Positions 47,091 through 57,204 are shown, numbered from the stretch's first letter. The stretch: 64,000 nucleotides of DNA from Streptomyces sp. 378 (GCF_030124145.1 NZ_JASKMS010000001.1:248001-312000); one strand, 5' to 3'. A program made the numbers and translations. The notes: generated from the sequence alone by a model not told the origin.

Positions 47091-47969
47091 TCAGCCCGCC
47101 GCACGCAGACATTCCCCGGCGAGACGGTCCCGGCAGCTCCGGCAGTGTCCGGGCCCCGGGGCACGGAAGGCACGCTCGCAGCCGTCGCAGGTCTGGAAGG
47201 GCAGTACGGCCGGGCGCTGGACGCTCGGGGGCAGCGGGGGCGGGGGCGGCACGGGCAGTGGGGTTTCCCGGAGGCGGAAGGCCAGGACGCTCGCCGGGCG
47301 GGCCCGGAAACGGTCGGGGAGCCGTACGGTCAGCAGATCGGTGATCTCGCGTGGCCCGACACCGGCCGCCAGCCACTCGGCGACGGCCGGAGCCAGGCGG
47401 GCCGCCTCCCGCACGGACAGGACCAGGCGGGGGTCGACCCGGCGCAGGGCCGTCAGTACCGCGACCGCCTCCGGGTCGGCGTCGGTGAGTGCGGGCGCGG
47501 GGCTGTCGGGCTCCTCAGGAGCGGGAGCGGGCGCCGCCGCCTCCCGTCGGGTTTCCGGGACGGTGGGCCGCTTCCGTGGCCGGGGCTTCGGCGGCTTGGG
47601 CGGGTCGTCCGGGCCTACGCCGCGCGGCACGTCGTAGAAGTACGTCCGGGTACGCACCTGCCCGGTGGGCGTGCGTTCGCGGCGGCGTTCCAGGTATCCG
47701 GCCGATTCGAGCTCCCTGAGTGCCCGTGAGATCAGGATCTCGCCCTCGCTGAAGTGTTCGCACAGGGCGGTGATGGTCACGGGGCAGCCGTCCGGCAGGG
47801 AGGCGATGTACGCCGCGACGCCGACCGTGACCGCGCTGCCGCGCCGCTGGGCGAGGGCGTTGGAGATCACCGTGAAGTCGGCGGTGAGGCGGGTGCGTAC
47901 GTGGATCACGCCGGTAGTCGGAGCTCCGGCGTCGGCGCGCAGGGGCGCGTTAGACTGCGGGTCAGCCAT
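47091..47969 (-). CDS. Winged-helix DNA-binding protein with C-terminal zinc-ribbon-like segment
   Basis: A 292-residue protein of a type common in Streptomyces. The ATG at 47969 gives MADPQSNAPLRADAGAPTTG; ribosome site is poor, so a start further up is possible. The N-terminal domain (about 25-110) is a winged helix: HVRTRLTADFTVISNALAQR, TALCEHFSEGEILISRALRELESAGYLERRRERT. A Pro-rich linker follows, then a helical part, and a C-terminal CDGCERAFRAPGPGHCRSC with four cysteines suggesting a zinc site. Likely a DNA-binding regulator; similar proteins occur near XRE/DUF397 genes as here. Targets unknown. Confidence 0.75.
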   Translation of the reverse strand: MADPQSNAPLRADAGAPTTGVIHVRTRLTADFTVISNALAQRRGSAVTVGVAAYIASLPDGCPVTITALCEHFSEGEILISRALRELESAGYLERRRERTPTGQVRTRTYFYDVPRGVGPDDPPKPPKPRPRKRPTVPETRREAAAPAPAPEEPDSPAPALTDADPEAVAVLTALRRVDPRLVLSVREAARLAPAVAEWLAAGVGPREITDLLTVRLPDRFRARPASVLAFRLRETPLPVPPPPPLPPSVQRPAVLPFQTCDGCERAFRAPGPGHCRSCRDRLAGECLRAAG

Positions 47970-48230
47970 CGGGAAGGCGTTCACTTCCTGATCGGTCAGG
48001 CCCTCGATCGGGATTGCCGTCCCGGCCGGGGGCCGTATCTGTTTGCGGTTGTCGCGGCGAACGTAACGGCCCGTTACCCGCCCCCGCAAGCCGGTCACTC
48101 GGACGGGTGACGCCCGCCTTCCGGCGCGGGGAGGGTGGGTGGGCGGGTAGTTCTTTCCCCGGTTCTTTCAGGAGGTCAGTGGCCTACCGGACCCTCGCGG
48201 ACAAGGGCCCGGTGCGTCCGGAAGACCGCC

Positions 48231-48449
48231 TCAGGGGCGCTGGTGCCCGGCCTTCAACTCGGCTATGAAGGCGGCCCAGGCAGCGGCTTCGAAGCACAGC
48301 GCCGGACCCTGCGGGGCTTTGCTGTCACGGACCGGGACGACGGCCCGGAACTCGTCGGCCACCTCCACGCAGTTGCCGCCTTCCTGATTGCTGTAGCTGC
48401 TCCTGCGCCAGGCGGCGCCGTTCAGATCGGGACGGGACCTTCGCTCCAC
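48231..48449 (-). CDS. DUF397 domain protein
   Basis: A 72-residue protein of the DUF397 family, usually encoded directly behind Scr1-type XRE regulators in actinomycetes. Core motifs WRRSSYSNQEGGNCVEVA and VPVRDSKAPQGPALCFEAAAWAAFIAELKAG are complete. The start is GTG at 48449. The gene lies inside the 3' part of the preceding regulator gene in another frame (overlap about 125 bp). Such pairs are thought to act as regulator and partner in development or toxin-antitoxin-like control. Confidence 0.9.
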   Translation of the reverse strand: MERRSRPDLNGAAWRRSSYSNQEGGNCVEVADEFRAVVPVRDSKAPQGPALCFEAAAWAAFIAELKAGHQRP

Positions 48450-49269
48450 GGTGGTTGTCCTCCCTCACGGATCGGATCATGTCCAGGGACATGAGCGGGG
48501 GCAGAGCTGCCGCCCGCAGCCGATCGTAGGTCAGCGCAAAACTCCTGACCTCGTCCGGATCCTCGATGAGCTGGCCGTAGTGCGCGCCTTCCGTGTAGGC
48601 GACCTCCGAGCCGTCCGGCATGGTGAGCAGGGTGAGCGAGCCGCCCATGACATCGTGCTCACCCTGGTCGAACGGCAGTACCTGCAAGGTGATGTGAGCT
48701 TCCCTCGCTGTCGCGAGCAATCGCCCCAACTGCTCACGCATCACCGTCTGGCCGCCGACCGGTCGCCTGAGTACCGCCTCGTCGAGGACCACCCACAGTT
48801 CCGGTCGATCGGGCATAGCGAGGCGCTTCTGTCGGCCCATGCGAAGCGTGACTCGTTCCTTCAACTGCTCCTCGTCGTCGAGCGTTCGACCGACCCGCAG
48901 TACCGCTCGCGCATAGTCCTCGGTCTGCAGCAAGCCAGGCACCACATGAGCTGCGTACTCACGGACGGCCACCGCCCGCTCCGCGTACTCCATGAACTTC
49001 CGCGACCAGTCCGGAAACGCCTCCCGGTACACATACGGCCACAGCTCCACCAGCAGGTCCTCCGCACCGAGCGCCGTGTCCAGCGCACGCGCCAGCTCCA
49101 GCGTCGGCTTCGCTCCGGACGCGCGCTCGATCTGCGTGATCCGCGTGCTCACCACATGCGTCCGGTCGCCCAGCTCGGCCTGTGTCAGCCCCGCCGCCGT
49201 CCGGAGCCTGCGCACCCGCGCACCGAACAGCGCGGCCATCGACGCGCTGGGGTCAATTCCGTTGGCCAA
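48325..49269 (-). CDS. XRE-family regulator (Scr1/DUF5753 type) with unusual C-terminal tail
   Basis: A 314-residue regulator. N-terminal helix-turn-helix VRRLRTAAGLTQAELGDRTHVVSTRITQIERASG (about 18-52), followed by the DUF5753/Scr1 domain WSRKFMEYAERAVAVREYAAHVVPGLLQTEDYARAVL ... ITLQVLPFDQGEH. The domain normally ends just after a segment like PPLMSLDMIRSVRED. Here about 40 extra Arg/Gln/Gly-rich residues run on, overlapping the DUF397 gene in another frame. The tail has no conserved look, so a lost stop or one-base frameshift at the 3' end is possible. Confidence 0.88.
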   Translation of the reverse strand: MANGIDPSASMAALFGARVRRLRTAAGLTQAELGDRTHVVSTRITQIERASGAKPTLELARALDTALGAEDLLVELWPYVYREAFPDWSRKFMEYAERAVAVREYAAHVVPGLLQTEDYARAVLRVGRTLDDEEQLKERVTLRMGRQKRLAMPDRPELWVVLDEAVLRRPVGGQTVMREQLGRLLATAREAHITLQVLPFDQGEHDVMGGSLTLLTMPDGSEVAYTEGAHYGQLIEDPDEVRSFALTYDRLRAAALPPLMSLDMIRSVREDNHRGAKVPSRSERRRLAQEQLQQSGRRQLRGGGRRVPGRRPGP

Positions 49270-49408
49270 GGCATCACTTCCGTTCCTTACGGCCTCACGA
49301 GTAAGGCTGTGACACCTGTCGAGCGTAGGACGATCGGCCCACCCTTGAGTACGGAACGTGACGACTCCTGTGCGTCGCGGAATGCCTCACCGCAACAGAG
49401 AGACGAAG

Positions 49409-49855
49409 ATGACCGTGCCGACAGAATCCGCCACCCAGTCCCTCACCGAGCAGTTCCCCTCCTCCCCGCGAGGTGCGCAGGCCGCCCGGCGGCACGCCGT
49501 TCGCTGGATGGAGGTGCGGGGCTACCCGCCGGCGTCGGACGTGTCCTGCGCGGTCGCCCTCATCGTCGGCGAACTCGCGGCGAACGCGGTGCAGCACGGC
49601 CGGGTCCGCGGCCGGGACTTCGGTCTCCGGCTCGCCCTCGACCAGGCTGCGGGCGTGCTGCGTATCGAGGTCGCGGACGCCGCCTGTGCGAAGCGGCTGT
49701 CCACGGCCGCGCCCTCGTCGTACCCCGAAGGCGAGTCCGGCCGGGGGCTGCTCCTGGTGGACGCCCTGGCCGAGCGCTGGGGATCGGCGCCCCGCCGCCC
49801 GGTGGGCAAGACGGTCTGGGCGGAGCTGAGTGTTGAAACTTCAACACTCAACTGA
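49409..49855 (+). CDS. Anti-sigma-factor-like ATP-binding protein (HATPase)
   Basis: A 148-residue GHKL ATPase of the RsbW/SpoIIAB-like type. ATG at 49409 follows GAGACGAAG. Recognised: AARRHAVRWMEVRGYPPASDVSCAVALIVGELAANAVQHG (N-box with Asn), LRIEVADAACAKRL (G1-like motif, with its Gly changed) and GESGRGLLLVDALAERWG (G2). Streptomyces genomes carry many of these next to XRE/DUF397 genes. It might act as an anti-sigma or anti-anti-sigma kinase, but the partner is not in the window. It is divergent from the XRE gene. Confidence 0.88.
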   Translation: MTVPTESATQSLTEQFPSSPRGAQAARRHAVRWMEVRGYPPASDVSCAVALIVGELAANAVQHGRVRGRDFGLRLALDQAAGVLRIEVADAACAKRLSTAAPSSYPEGESGRGLLLVDALAERWGSAPRRPVGKTVWAELSVETSTLN

Positions 49856-49876
49856 GGGGGGCCGCGAAAAGGCAAA

Positions 49877-49918
49877 CGGCGCGTGCAGCGCGTACCTGCC
49901 GTACGCGCCGACGCGCCG
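49877..49918. terminator. Bidirectional terminator between convergent genes
   Basis: Nested stems (outer CGGCGCGT/ACGCGCCG, inner GCGCGTAC/GTACGCGC) with a five-base loop lie 22 bp after the ATPase stop and 20 bp past the YbjN gene on the opposite strand. Suitable for both. Confidence 0.75.
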
Positions 49919-49937
49919 TGAGAGCCCCGCGCGGGGG

Positions 49938-50468
49938 CTACTCCTCGTCGCCCTCGGGCTTCTCCGCCTCGTTGATCTCCTCTTCGAGACCGAGCTGCTC
50001 GACGAGCCACTTGTCGAACTCGATCGCGGCGCGCACCCAGCTGACCGTCGAGGAGACGAAGTGCTCCAGGCTGACGCCCATGCCGATCAGCATCTGGGCC
50101 TCGCCGATCAGGCGGACCGTGCCGTCGTCGTGGGTGTGGCTGTAGACCTTGGGCCACAGCGTGCGGCGGTTCCAGTCGTCGATCGACTCCAGGATCTGCG
50201 GCTTGGCCTCGATCTCGTGAGGCCGGTCGTAGAACGTCCGCACGGAGAAGACCTGCTGGTCTCCCTCACCCCGGAACATGAAGTAGGTGCGGAACTGCTC
50301 CCACGGCGCCGCGAGGTCTCCCTCGTCGTCGACGACGTACTTGAGCTCCATCTGGTCGAGGAGCTGCTTCACGAGGTCCTGATCCGGGACGACGGGGCCG
50401 GCCGGGCCGCCGGGCTGCGGCTCGGGCTGGCCCCCGAAGTTCGGAATCGAGGACGGGTCGATGGTCAC
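49938..50468 (-). CDS. YbjN-domain protein
   Basis: A 176-residue protein with GTG at 50468 (MTIDPSSIPNFGGQPEPQPGG). After a Pro/Gly lead (about 1-30) the YbjN fold appears: DLVKQLLDQMELKYVVDDEGDLAAPWEQFRTYFMF, SVRTFYDRPHEIEAKPQI, HTHDDGTVRLIGEAQMLIGMGVSLEHFVSSTVSWVRAAIEF and a Glu-rich tail. YbjN proteins are small alpha-beta sensory or chaperone-like domains without known catalysis. A 19-bp palindrome lies 75 bp upstream. Confidence 0.88.
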   Translation of the reverse strand: MTIDPSSIPNFGGQPEPQPGGPAGPVVPDQDLVKQLLDQMELKYVVDDEGDLAAPWEQFRTYFMFRGEGDQQVFSVRTFYDRPHEIEAKPQILESIDDWNRRTLWPKVYSHTHDDGTVRLIGEAQMLIGMGVSLEHFVSSTVSWVRAAIEFDKWLVEQLGLEEEINEAEKPEGDEE

Positions 50469-50542
50469 CGTGAATTTCCCTTCGTACGGATTCCGCCATC
50501 CTCCCCCATGCGGGGAGGGGGGTGGCAAGCCCCGACAGACCC

Positions 50543-50561
50543 TGTCAGCCGACGGCTGACA
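50543..50561. promoter_or_regulatory. 19-bp perfect palindrome between divergent genes
   Basis: TGTCAGCCG and CGGCTGACA flank a single A. It lies 75 bp from the YbjN start and 72 bp from the 50634 start, central in the spacer, and is therefore more likely an operator than a terminator. The regulator is unknown. Confidence 0.5.
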
Positions 50562-50633
50562 CGATCCGGTCAACCGCAACCTCCGGGTACCCCGAACCGT
50601 CCTCCTGAGCAGCCGACAAAAGGGGACGCGGTC

Positions 50634-51113
50634 ATGCGCGCAGCCGACAGAGGTCATACCCGGTGGGGCATCGTCCTGCCGTTCCTGGCACTGCCGGTGG
50701 TGGTGCTCGGCGTCCTGATCGTCGGCCTGTTCGTGTGGGCCCACTCGGACGACGACGACGGCACCCGTGCGGGAGCGGCGGCCGCGGTCCCCTGCACCGA
50801 GGCCCTGGCCTTCGGCGCCGCCGAACCCCCCGCGCACGCCCGCGTCCGGGACTGCACCGTGCAGCGGGGCATCGACACGGCGTACGCGGCGGTGCTGCGG
50901 ATGCCGCGGGAGGAGGTGAGCGGCTGGTTGCGCGAGACGTACCCGGACGGCCCGAAGCCGCGCACGGGCGGCGGTCCCTGCGGGGCGCTGTGCCTCGACG
51001 TGACCCACGAGAACGGCCTGCCCGGCACGGCGGAGGCGCATGTGGTGCAGGTGCGGGTGGAGTACGAGAACGCCGAGACGGCGCTGGTGCGCTTCTCGGC
51101 GTTCACGATGTGA
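50634..51113 (+). CDS. Small exported or membrane-anchored hypothetical protein
   Basis: A 159-residue protein with AGGGGA nine bases upstream of the ATG. It has a basic start MRAADRGHTRWG, one membrane helix (IVLPFLALPVVVLGVLIVGLFVWAH), then AHSDDDDGTRAG and a domain of about 110 residues outside the membrane. That domain has four cysteines (PCTEAL, VRDCTV, GGPCGALCLD) which may pair. No named family recognised. It is convergent with clpB, four bases between the stops, and is probably monocistronic. Confidence 0.7.
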   Translation: MRAADRGHTRWGIVLPFLALPVVVLGVLIVGLFVWAHSDDDDGTRAGAAAAVPCTEALAFGAAEPPAHARVRDCTVQRGIDTAYAAVLRMPREEVSGWLRETYPDGPKPRTGGGPCGALCLDVTHENGLPGTAEAHVVQVRVEYENAETALVRFSAFTM

Positions 51114-51117
51114 CGTC

Positions 51118-53715
<2,598 letters not shown>

Positions 53716-53759
53716 GTTCGCGTTCTCCTCCTTGCACTGACCCGAACGGCTTGCACAAA

Positions 53760-53780
53760 GTTGAGTCTAGTGCACTCAAG
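53760..53780. promoter_or_regulatory. HAIR (HspR-binding) element upstream of clpB
   Basis: Read on the minus strand it is CTTGAGT-GCACTAG-ACTCAAC: 13 of the 14 fixed positions of the HspR consensus CTTGAGT-N7-ACTCAAG match. TAGACT overlapping the spacer and right arm could be a -10 hexamer. It lies 45 bp before the clpB start. Confidence 0.9.
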
Positions 53781-53819
53781 GACGGTTCCGGGAGGGCCGG
53801 AGGGTCTAAGTTCCGGGGC

Positions 53820-54236
53820 ATGGCGACCAAGTACTCCGTGGACCCGGGCGCTCCGGACCCGTCGTATCTCGGCTTCTGGCGGGAGCGGCACCTGTGCACC
53901 CTGACGACTCCCCGCCCGGACGGCACTCCGCATCTGGTACCCGTCGGGGTCACATACGATCCCGAGGCCCGTCTGGCTCGGGTGATCACCAACCGGGCGA
54001 GCGCGAAGGTGCGGTATGTGCGGGCCGCCGGGGAGCAGGGGGCGGCCGTGGCCGTCTGTCAGCTGGAGGGCCGCCGCTGGGCGACGCTGGAGGGCCGTGC
54101 CTTCGTGAGCGAGGAACCGGACCGGGTCGCCGAGGCGGTGCGGCGCTACGCGGAGCGCTACGGCAGGACCCCGTCGCCGAACCCGGCGCGCGTGGTGATC
54201 GAGATCCACCTGACGCGGGCCATGGGAAGAGGTTGA
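53820..54236 (+). CDS. F420-dependent PPOX-class oxidoreductase
   Basis: A 138-residue split-barrel flavin/deazaflavin protein. ATG at 53820 (MATKYSVDPGAPDPSYLGFWRER) is preferred; the upstream in-frame ATG at 53751 overlaps the HAIR site. Typical segments: HLCTLTTPRPDGTPHLVPVGVTYD, ARLARVITNRASAKVRYVRAAG and AAVAVCQLEGRRWATLEGRAFV. The family uses F420 or FMN for small reductions; the substrate is unknown. Shares a divergent spacer of 104 bp with clpB. A strong terminator follows. Confidence 0.9.
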   Translation: MATKYSVDPGAPDPSYLGFWRERHLCTLTTPRPDGTPHLVPVGVTYDPEARLARVITNRASAKVRYVRAAGEQGAAVAVCQLEGRRWATLEGRAFVSEEPDRVAEAVRRYAERYGRTPSPNPARVVIEIHLTRAMGRG

Positions 54237-54320
54237 GCGAAGTGAACATCCACACCGGTGATCGATTGGATTCGGCCACCTCCGGACTTGGCCGATACCC
54301 GGAAATATCCCGCAAAACTG

Positions 54321-54359
54321 CAGCGGCGTCACCGTGTTCAGGTCACGGTGACGCCGCTG
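54321..54359. terminator. Strong bidirectional terminator
   Basis: A 16-bp perfect stem (CAGCGGCGTCACCGTG and its complement) with a seven-base loop. It is placed between the convergent oxidoreductase gene (end 54236) and the Rieske-like gene (end 54404). Confidence 0.85.
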
Positions 54360-54403
54360 CGGGGGGAAGCACCTGAGCGATCTGTTACGACGGGGGAATC
54401 GCG

Positions 54404-54739
54404 TCAGGCACTGCGGGGGGTGGCAGAGATGGTCCGCGGGACAGGGGAGTCGGCCTCCACCTGCTGGTGATCCCGTTGGTCCAGGTTCACAAAGATCATT
54501 CCGTACCGTACGGCACATCGCACGGGCTGCGGCGCCCCCCGAGGCCGCCGCAGACACCGGTACGCCCGTACGTCCTCGTCGTCGTCCCGTGTGACGACCA
54601 CCGGCTCGCCGAAAACAGTCACCATCAACGAGTCACCGCTGTGGGGGATGGCGGTGACCAGGTCGATGAAGTGCCAGCCCGATCGGTAGGCGGTGGCCAT
54701 TTCACGACGGAAGGAGCGGTCGTCGGGTGGAGTGGTCAC
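54404..54739 (-). CDS. Small Rieske-shaped protein without iron-sulfur histidines
   Basis: A 111-residue protein, GTG start behind GGAGCTG. FIDLVTAIPHSGDSLMVTVFGEPVVVTRDDDEDVRAYRCLRRPRGAPQPV closely follows the start of a Rieske ring-hydroxylase domain (the usual G-D...GEPVVVxR...VRAY..xCxHRG). The position of C-x-H is taken by CLRRPRG, and the second C-x-x-H by RCAVRYG, so both histidines are gone and a normal 2Fe-2S cluster cannot form; two cysteines remain. GMIFVNLDQ resembles the following ring-hydroxylase strand. It starts two bases after the stop of the exported peptide gene and is thus coupled to it. Role unknown, perhaps a partner of the peptide. Confidence 0.6.
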   Translation of the reverse strand: MTTPPDDRSFRREMATAYRSGWHFIDLVTAIPHSGDSLMVTVFGEPVVVTRDDDEDVRAYRCLRRPRGAPQPVRCAVRYGMIFVNLDQRDHQQVEADSPVPRTISATPRSA

Positions 54740-54741
54740 GG

Positions 54742-54957
54742 TCAGCTCCCGGATCCGGCTGCCCCGGAGCTCGGCCAGCTGCTGTTCTCCGCTCCGTGAG
54801 CACTGTTCACGGCGACGGACGGCCAGCTGCTGTTCGCCCGAACATCGTCCTTCACATCGGAGAAGCCACTCAGTACACCGAGGGCCACAACGGCGGAGAA
54901 GGCGGCGACAAGCACCGAGCGAAGCATTCTGTTACGCATAGTCGGCTTCGTCCTCAC
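54742..54957 (-). CDS. Exported small peptide with two NSSWP motifs
   Basis: A 71-residue precursor starting GTG at 54957 behind GGGGA (an ATG at 54939 is also possible). A basic lead (MRTKPTMRNRMLRS) and a hydrophobic core (VLVAAFSAVVALGVLSG) form a signal or anchor; the rest, about 38 residues (DVKDDVRANSSWPSVAV.. to the C-terminus), carries RANSSWPS and AENSSWPS separated by 15 residues and ends Gly/Ser-rich. No cysteine, so it is not disulfide-bonded. Repetition of a pentamer in a small secreted product suggests a processed peptide signal or a ligand. The stop is two bases from the Rieske-like start. Confidence 0.6.
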   Translation of the reverse strand: MRTKPTMRNRMLRSVLVAAFSAVVALGVLSGFSDVKDDVRANSSWPSVAVNSAHGAENSSWPSSGAAGSGS

Positions 54958-55032
54958 TTGAAGGTCCCCTTTTCCCCCGTCGAGTACGACGATGGCTCAT
55001 TCGGGCACGTCATGGCCACACAATCGATGCAT

Positions 55033-55049
55033 CATGTTCCTGCATGTTC
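55033..55049. promoter_or_regulatory. Direct repeat in the divergent peptide/regulator spacer
   Basis: CATGTTC at 55033 and 55043, exactly 10 bases apart (one helical turn), with an enclosing ATGCA...TGCAT pair at 55028-55045. The spacer between the divergent peptide and LuxR-type genes is only 113 bp, so this is a likely regulator site. Confidence 0.45.
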
Positions 55050-55070
55050 AGGACCCTGGGGGGTGGAGAT

Positions 55071-56069
55071 TTGGCATCGAATCGGACTAAGGAGACACAT
55101 CCCCATGCGATGACCGAGTGGTGCGATGAGGGCGGCCGTCTGTATGCCGCCGCACTCCGCGCCGGGCGCATCGCACGCGAGGACGTGGAGCCCGCTCCGT
55201 GCCTGATGGAGTTCGCACTCCTCCACCCCGACCCGGACGACCCGAACTGGCTGCGGCCGGTGCCCCCCGCGGTCGCCCTGTCCCGGCAGCTCAACCCGCT
55301 GGAGCAGGAGATAGCCGACCGCCGGCGCGCGGCGACCGGCCTCGCCGAGACCTTTCAGCCGTTCATGGCCCTGGGTACCCAGCTGGCCGCGAACAGTGAT
55401 GCCATCACTGTGCTGGAAGGCGGCGAACGAATCAACGCCGCGCTCAACATGGCCACTTTGCAGTGCCAGGCGGAGATGCTCACCGTCCAGCCCACCGACC
55501 GGATGTCAGAGCGCAGCCTCCTGCGCGGCCTGGAGCGCGACCGGCCGCTGATCGAACGCGGTGTGCGCATCCGCACGCTGTACCAGCACACCGCCCGCTA
55601 CAACCCCGAACAACTGGCCTACGCCGCCCAGCTCTCCAACGGCAAGGCGGAGTACCGCACCATCGACGAACTCGTCGAGCGCCTCATCATCTGCGACGAG
55701 TCCGTCGCCTTCATCCCCGCCCGCGACGACCAGCAAGTCGCCCTGGAACTGCGCCACCCCGGCCTGGTCCGCTACCTCATCAAGCTCTTCGAGTACTTGT
55801 GGGACCGGTCGGTTCCGCTCAGCAACGGCACGCCGTACGAGACCGCCCGCGACGGCATCACGGAGATCCAGTACTCCATAGCCAAGCTCCTGGTCGAAGG
55901 ACACGTCGACGAAGCCATTGCCAGGCGCCTCGGCATGAACGTGCGCACCTGCCGGGCCCACATAGCCAAGCTCGCGTCCGCTCTGGGCAGCGGCAGCCGT
56001 GCCCAACTGGGTTACCTCATCGCCCAGTCCGGCATCCTGAACCAGGACCGGGAAGGAGCCGCCGGTTGA
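55071..56069 (+). CDS. LuxR-type regulator with large N-terminal domain (paralogue A)
   Basis: A 332-residue regulator with an N-terminal domain of about 265 residues I cannot assign with certainty (it resembles the TrmB-like sensor part of LuxR-type regulators) and a C-terminal LuxR helix-turn-helix (IAKLLVEGHVDEAIARRLGM, NVRTCRAHIAKLASAL). I chose TTG at 55071 because the paralogue aligns upstream of the next ATG (55110): LASNRTKETHPH against MAGHGADEHPH. Conserved N-terminal stretches with the paralogue are CLMEFALLHPDPDD, LTVQP, ELRHPGLV. It is divergent from the exported peptide operon and likely controls it. Confidence 0.85.
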   Translation: MASNRTKETHPHAMTEWCDEGGRLYAAALRAGRIAREDVEPAPCLMEFALLHPDPDDPNWLRPVPPAVALSRQLNPLEQEIADRRRAATGLAETFQPFMALGTQLAANSDAITVLEGGERINAALNMATLQCQAEMLTVQPTDRMSERSLLRGLERDRPLIERGVRIRTLYQHTARYNPEQLAYAAQLSNGKAEYRTIDELVERLIICDESVAFIPARDDQQVALELRHPGLVRYLIKLFEYLWDRSVPLSNGTPYETARDGITEIQYSIAKLLVEGHVDEAIARRLGMNVRTCRAHIAKLASALGSGSRAQLGYLIAQSGILNQDREGAAG

Positions 56070-56166
56070 CCACGCGACCGCACCGGGAGCATGACGTCGA
56101 CGACCTGTGCCCCTCGCCAACCCGCCGCGACGCCGGGCAGTCGGAGCAGGGCCCGGCTCGGGTTCC

Positions 56167-57204
56167 TCATCGGACGCTCGGGGATTCCTGACCAGGAAGA
56201 CTGAGGGGAGTGGTGGAGTGCTGTGAACCGTCCAGTCCGGCCTGGGCGATGCGTACGCCGAGTTGCGTACGGCTCGCCGCCCCCAGTGTCTCCGACAGCC
56301 GGGCGATGTGCGCCCGGCACGTCCGCACACTGATGCCCAGCCGCTCCGCGATGACGGCGTCCTGGTGTCCCTCCGCCAGCAGCGCCGCGATGGACTGCTC
56401 GCGGTGGGAGATGCCCTCGATGCCCGTGTCGGGGAGCGGGGCGGTCAACGGGATGGCGAGGCGCCACAGCCGTTCGAAGACCGTGACGAGGTAGGCGACG
56501 ATCGCGGGGTGCCGCAGCTCCAGGGCCATCGTGCGGTCGGTGTTGGCGGGGATGAAGGCGACCGTACGGTCGAAGAGGATCAGCCGGTCGATCACCTCGT
56601 CCAGCGTGCGCGCCTCCACCGCGTCGCCCATCAGCTCCAGGTACGTCAGCAGCCCCTGCCCGTGCCGGGCGACATGCGTGTACAGGTCCCGCATCCGCAC
56701 GCCCCGGCCGCGCAGCGCCAGCGCCCGGTGCAGGCCCTCGGAGAGTTCCGCCTCTCGTCGGATGCCGCCGGGCTGGACCGTGAGCACCTCGGTCGTGCAC
56801 GCCTGGGTCGCCTCGTCCATCGCGGCCTGGATGCGGGCGAGTCCGTCCAGGACCCGGATCGCCGAGCCCTCGCCCGCCGACGGGGTCGGCCGCACCTGGC
56901 GGCCCAGACCGGCGTACCACTCGACGGCCGCCACGGCCGAGCCCACCCGCCGCTGATTGGCGCTGACCTCGTCGTACATCCCGCGCAGCAGCCGGGTCAT
57001 GACCTCCTGCGGGGAGGTCGGCACGAGCCAGTCCATGTCGTCGGGGTCCGGGTGCAGCAGGGCGAGTTCCAGCAGGCAGGGCACCGGATCCGCGTCCCGG
57101 CGCGGCACCCGGCCGCGCCGTACGGCCCGGGAGTACACGCGGTCCCCGGCCTCGCACAGCCGGTCGGCACCATGGGGATGCTCATCCGCCCCGTGCCCGG
57201 CCAT
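56167..57204 (-). CDS. LuxR-type regulator (paralogue B), convergent to paralogue A
   Basis: A 345-residue protein (ATG at 57204 behind GGGGGGTGGG), homologous to the regulator at 55071 over its whole length: CLLELALLHPDPDD, LTVQPGGIRREAELSEGLHRAL, FDRTVAFIPANTDRTMALELRHPAIV, and helix-turn-helix EGHQDAVIAERLGISVRTCRAHIARLSETLG. Within the N-terminal domain charged residues differ between the copies, so they may sense different signals. The two genes lie tail to tail 97 bp apart. The usual receiver domain is absent, so control is by ligand or protein contact. Confidence 0.85.
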   Translation of the reverse strand: MAGHGADEHPHGADRLCEAGDRVYSRAVRRGRVPRRDADPVPCLLELALLHPDPDDMDWLVPTSPQEVMTRLLRGMYDEVSANQRRVGSAVAAVEWYAGLGRQVRPTPSAGEGSAIRVLDGLARIQAAMDEATQACTTEVLTVQPGGIRREAELSEGLHRALALRGRGVRMRDLYTHVARHGQGLLTYLELMGDAVEARTLDEVIDRLILFDRTVAFIPANTDRTMALELRHPAIVAYLVTVFERLWRLAIPLTAPLPDTGIEGISHREQSIAALLAEGHQDAVIAERLGISVRTCRAHIARLSETLGAASRTQLGVRIAQAGLDGSQHSTTPLSLPGQESPSVR

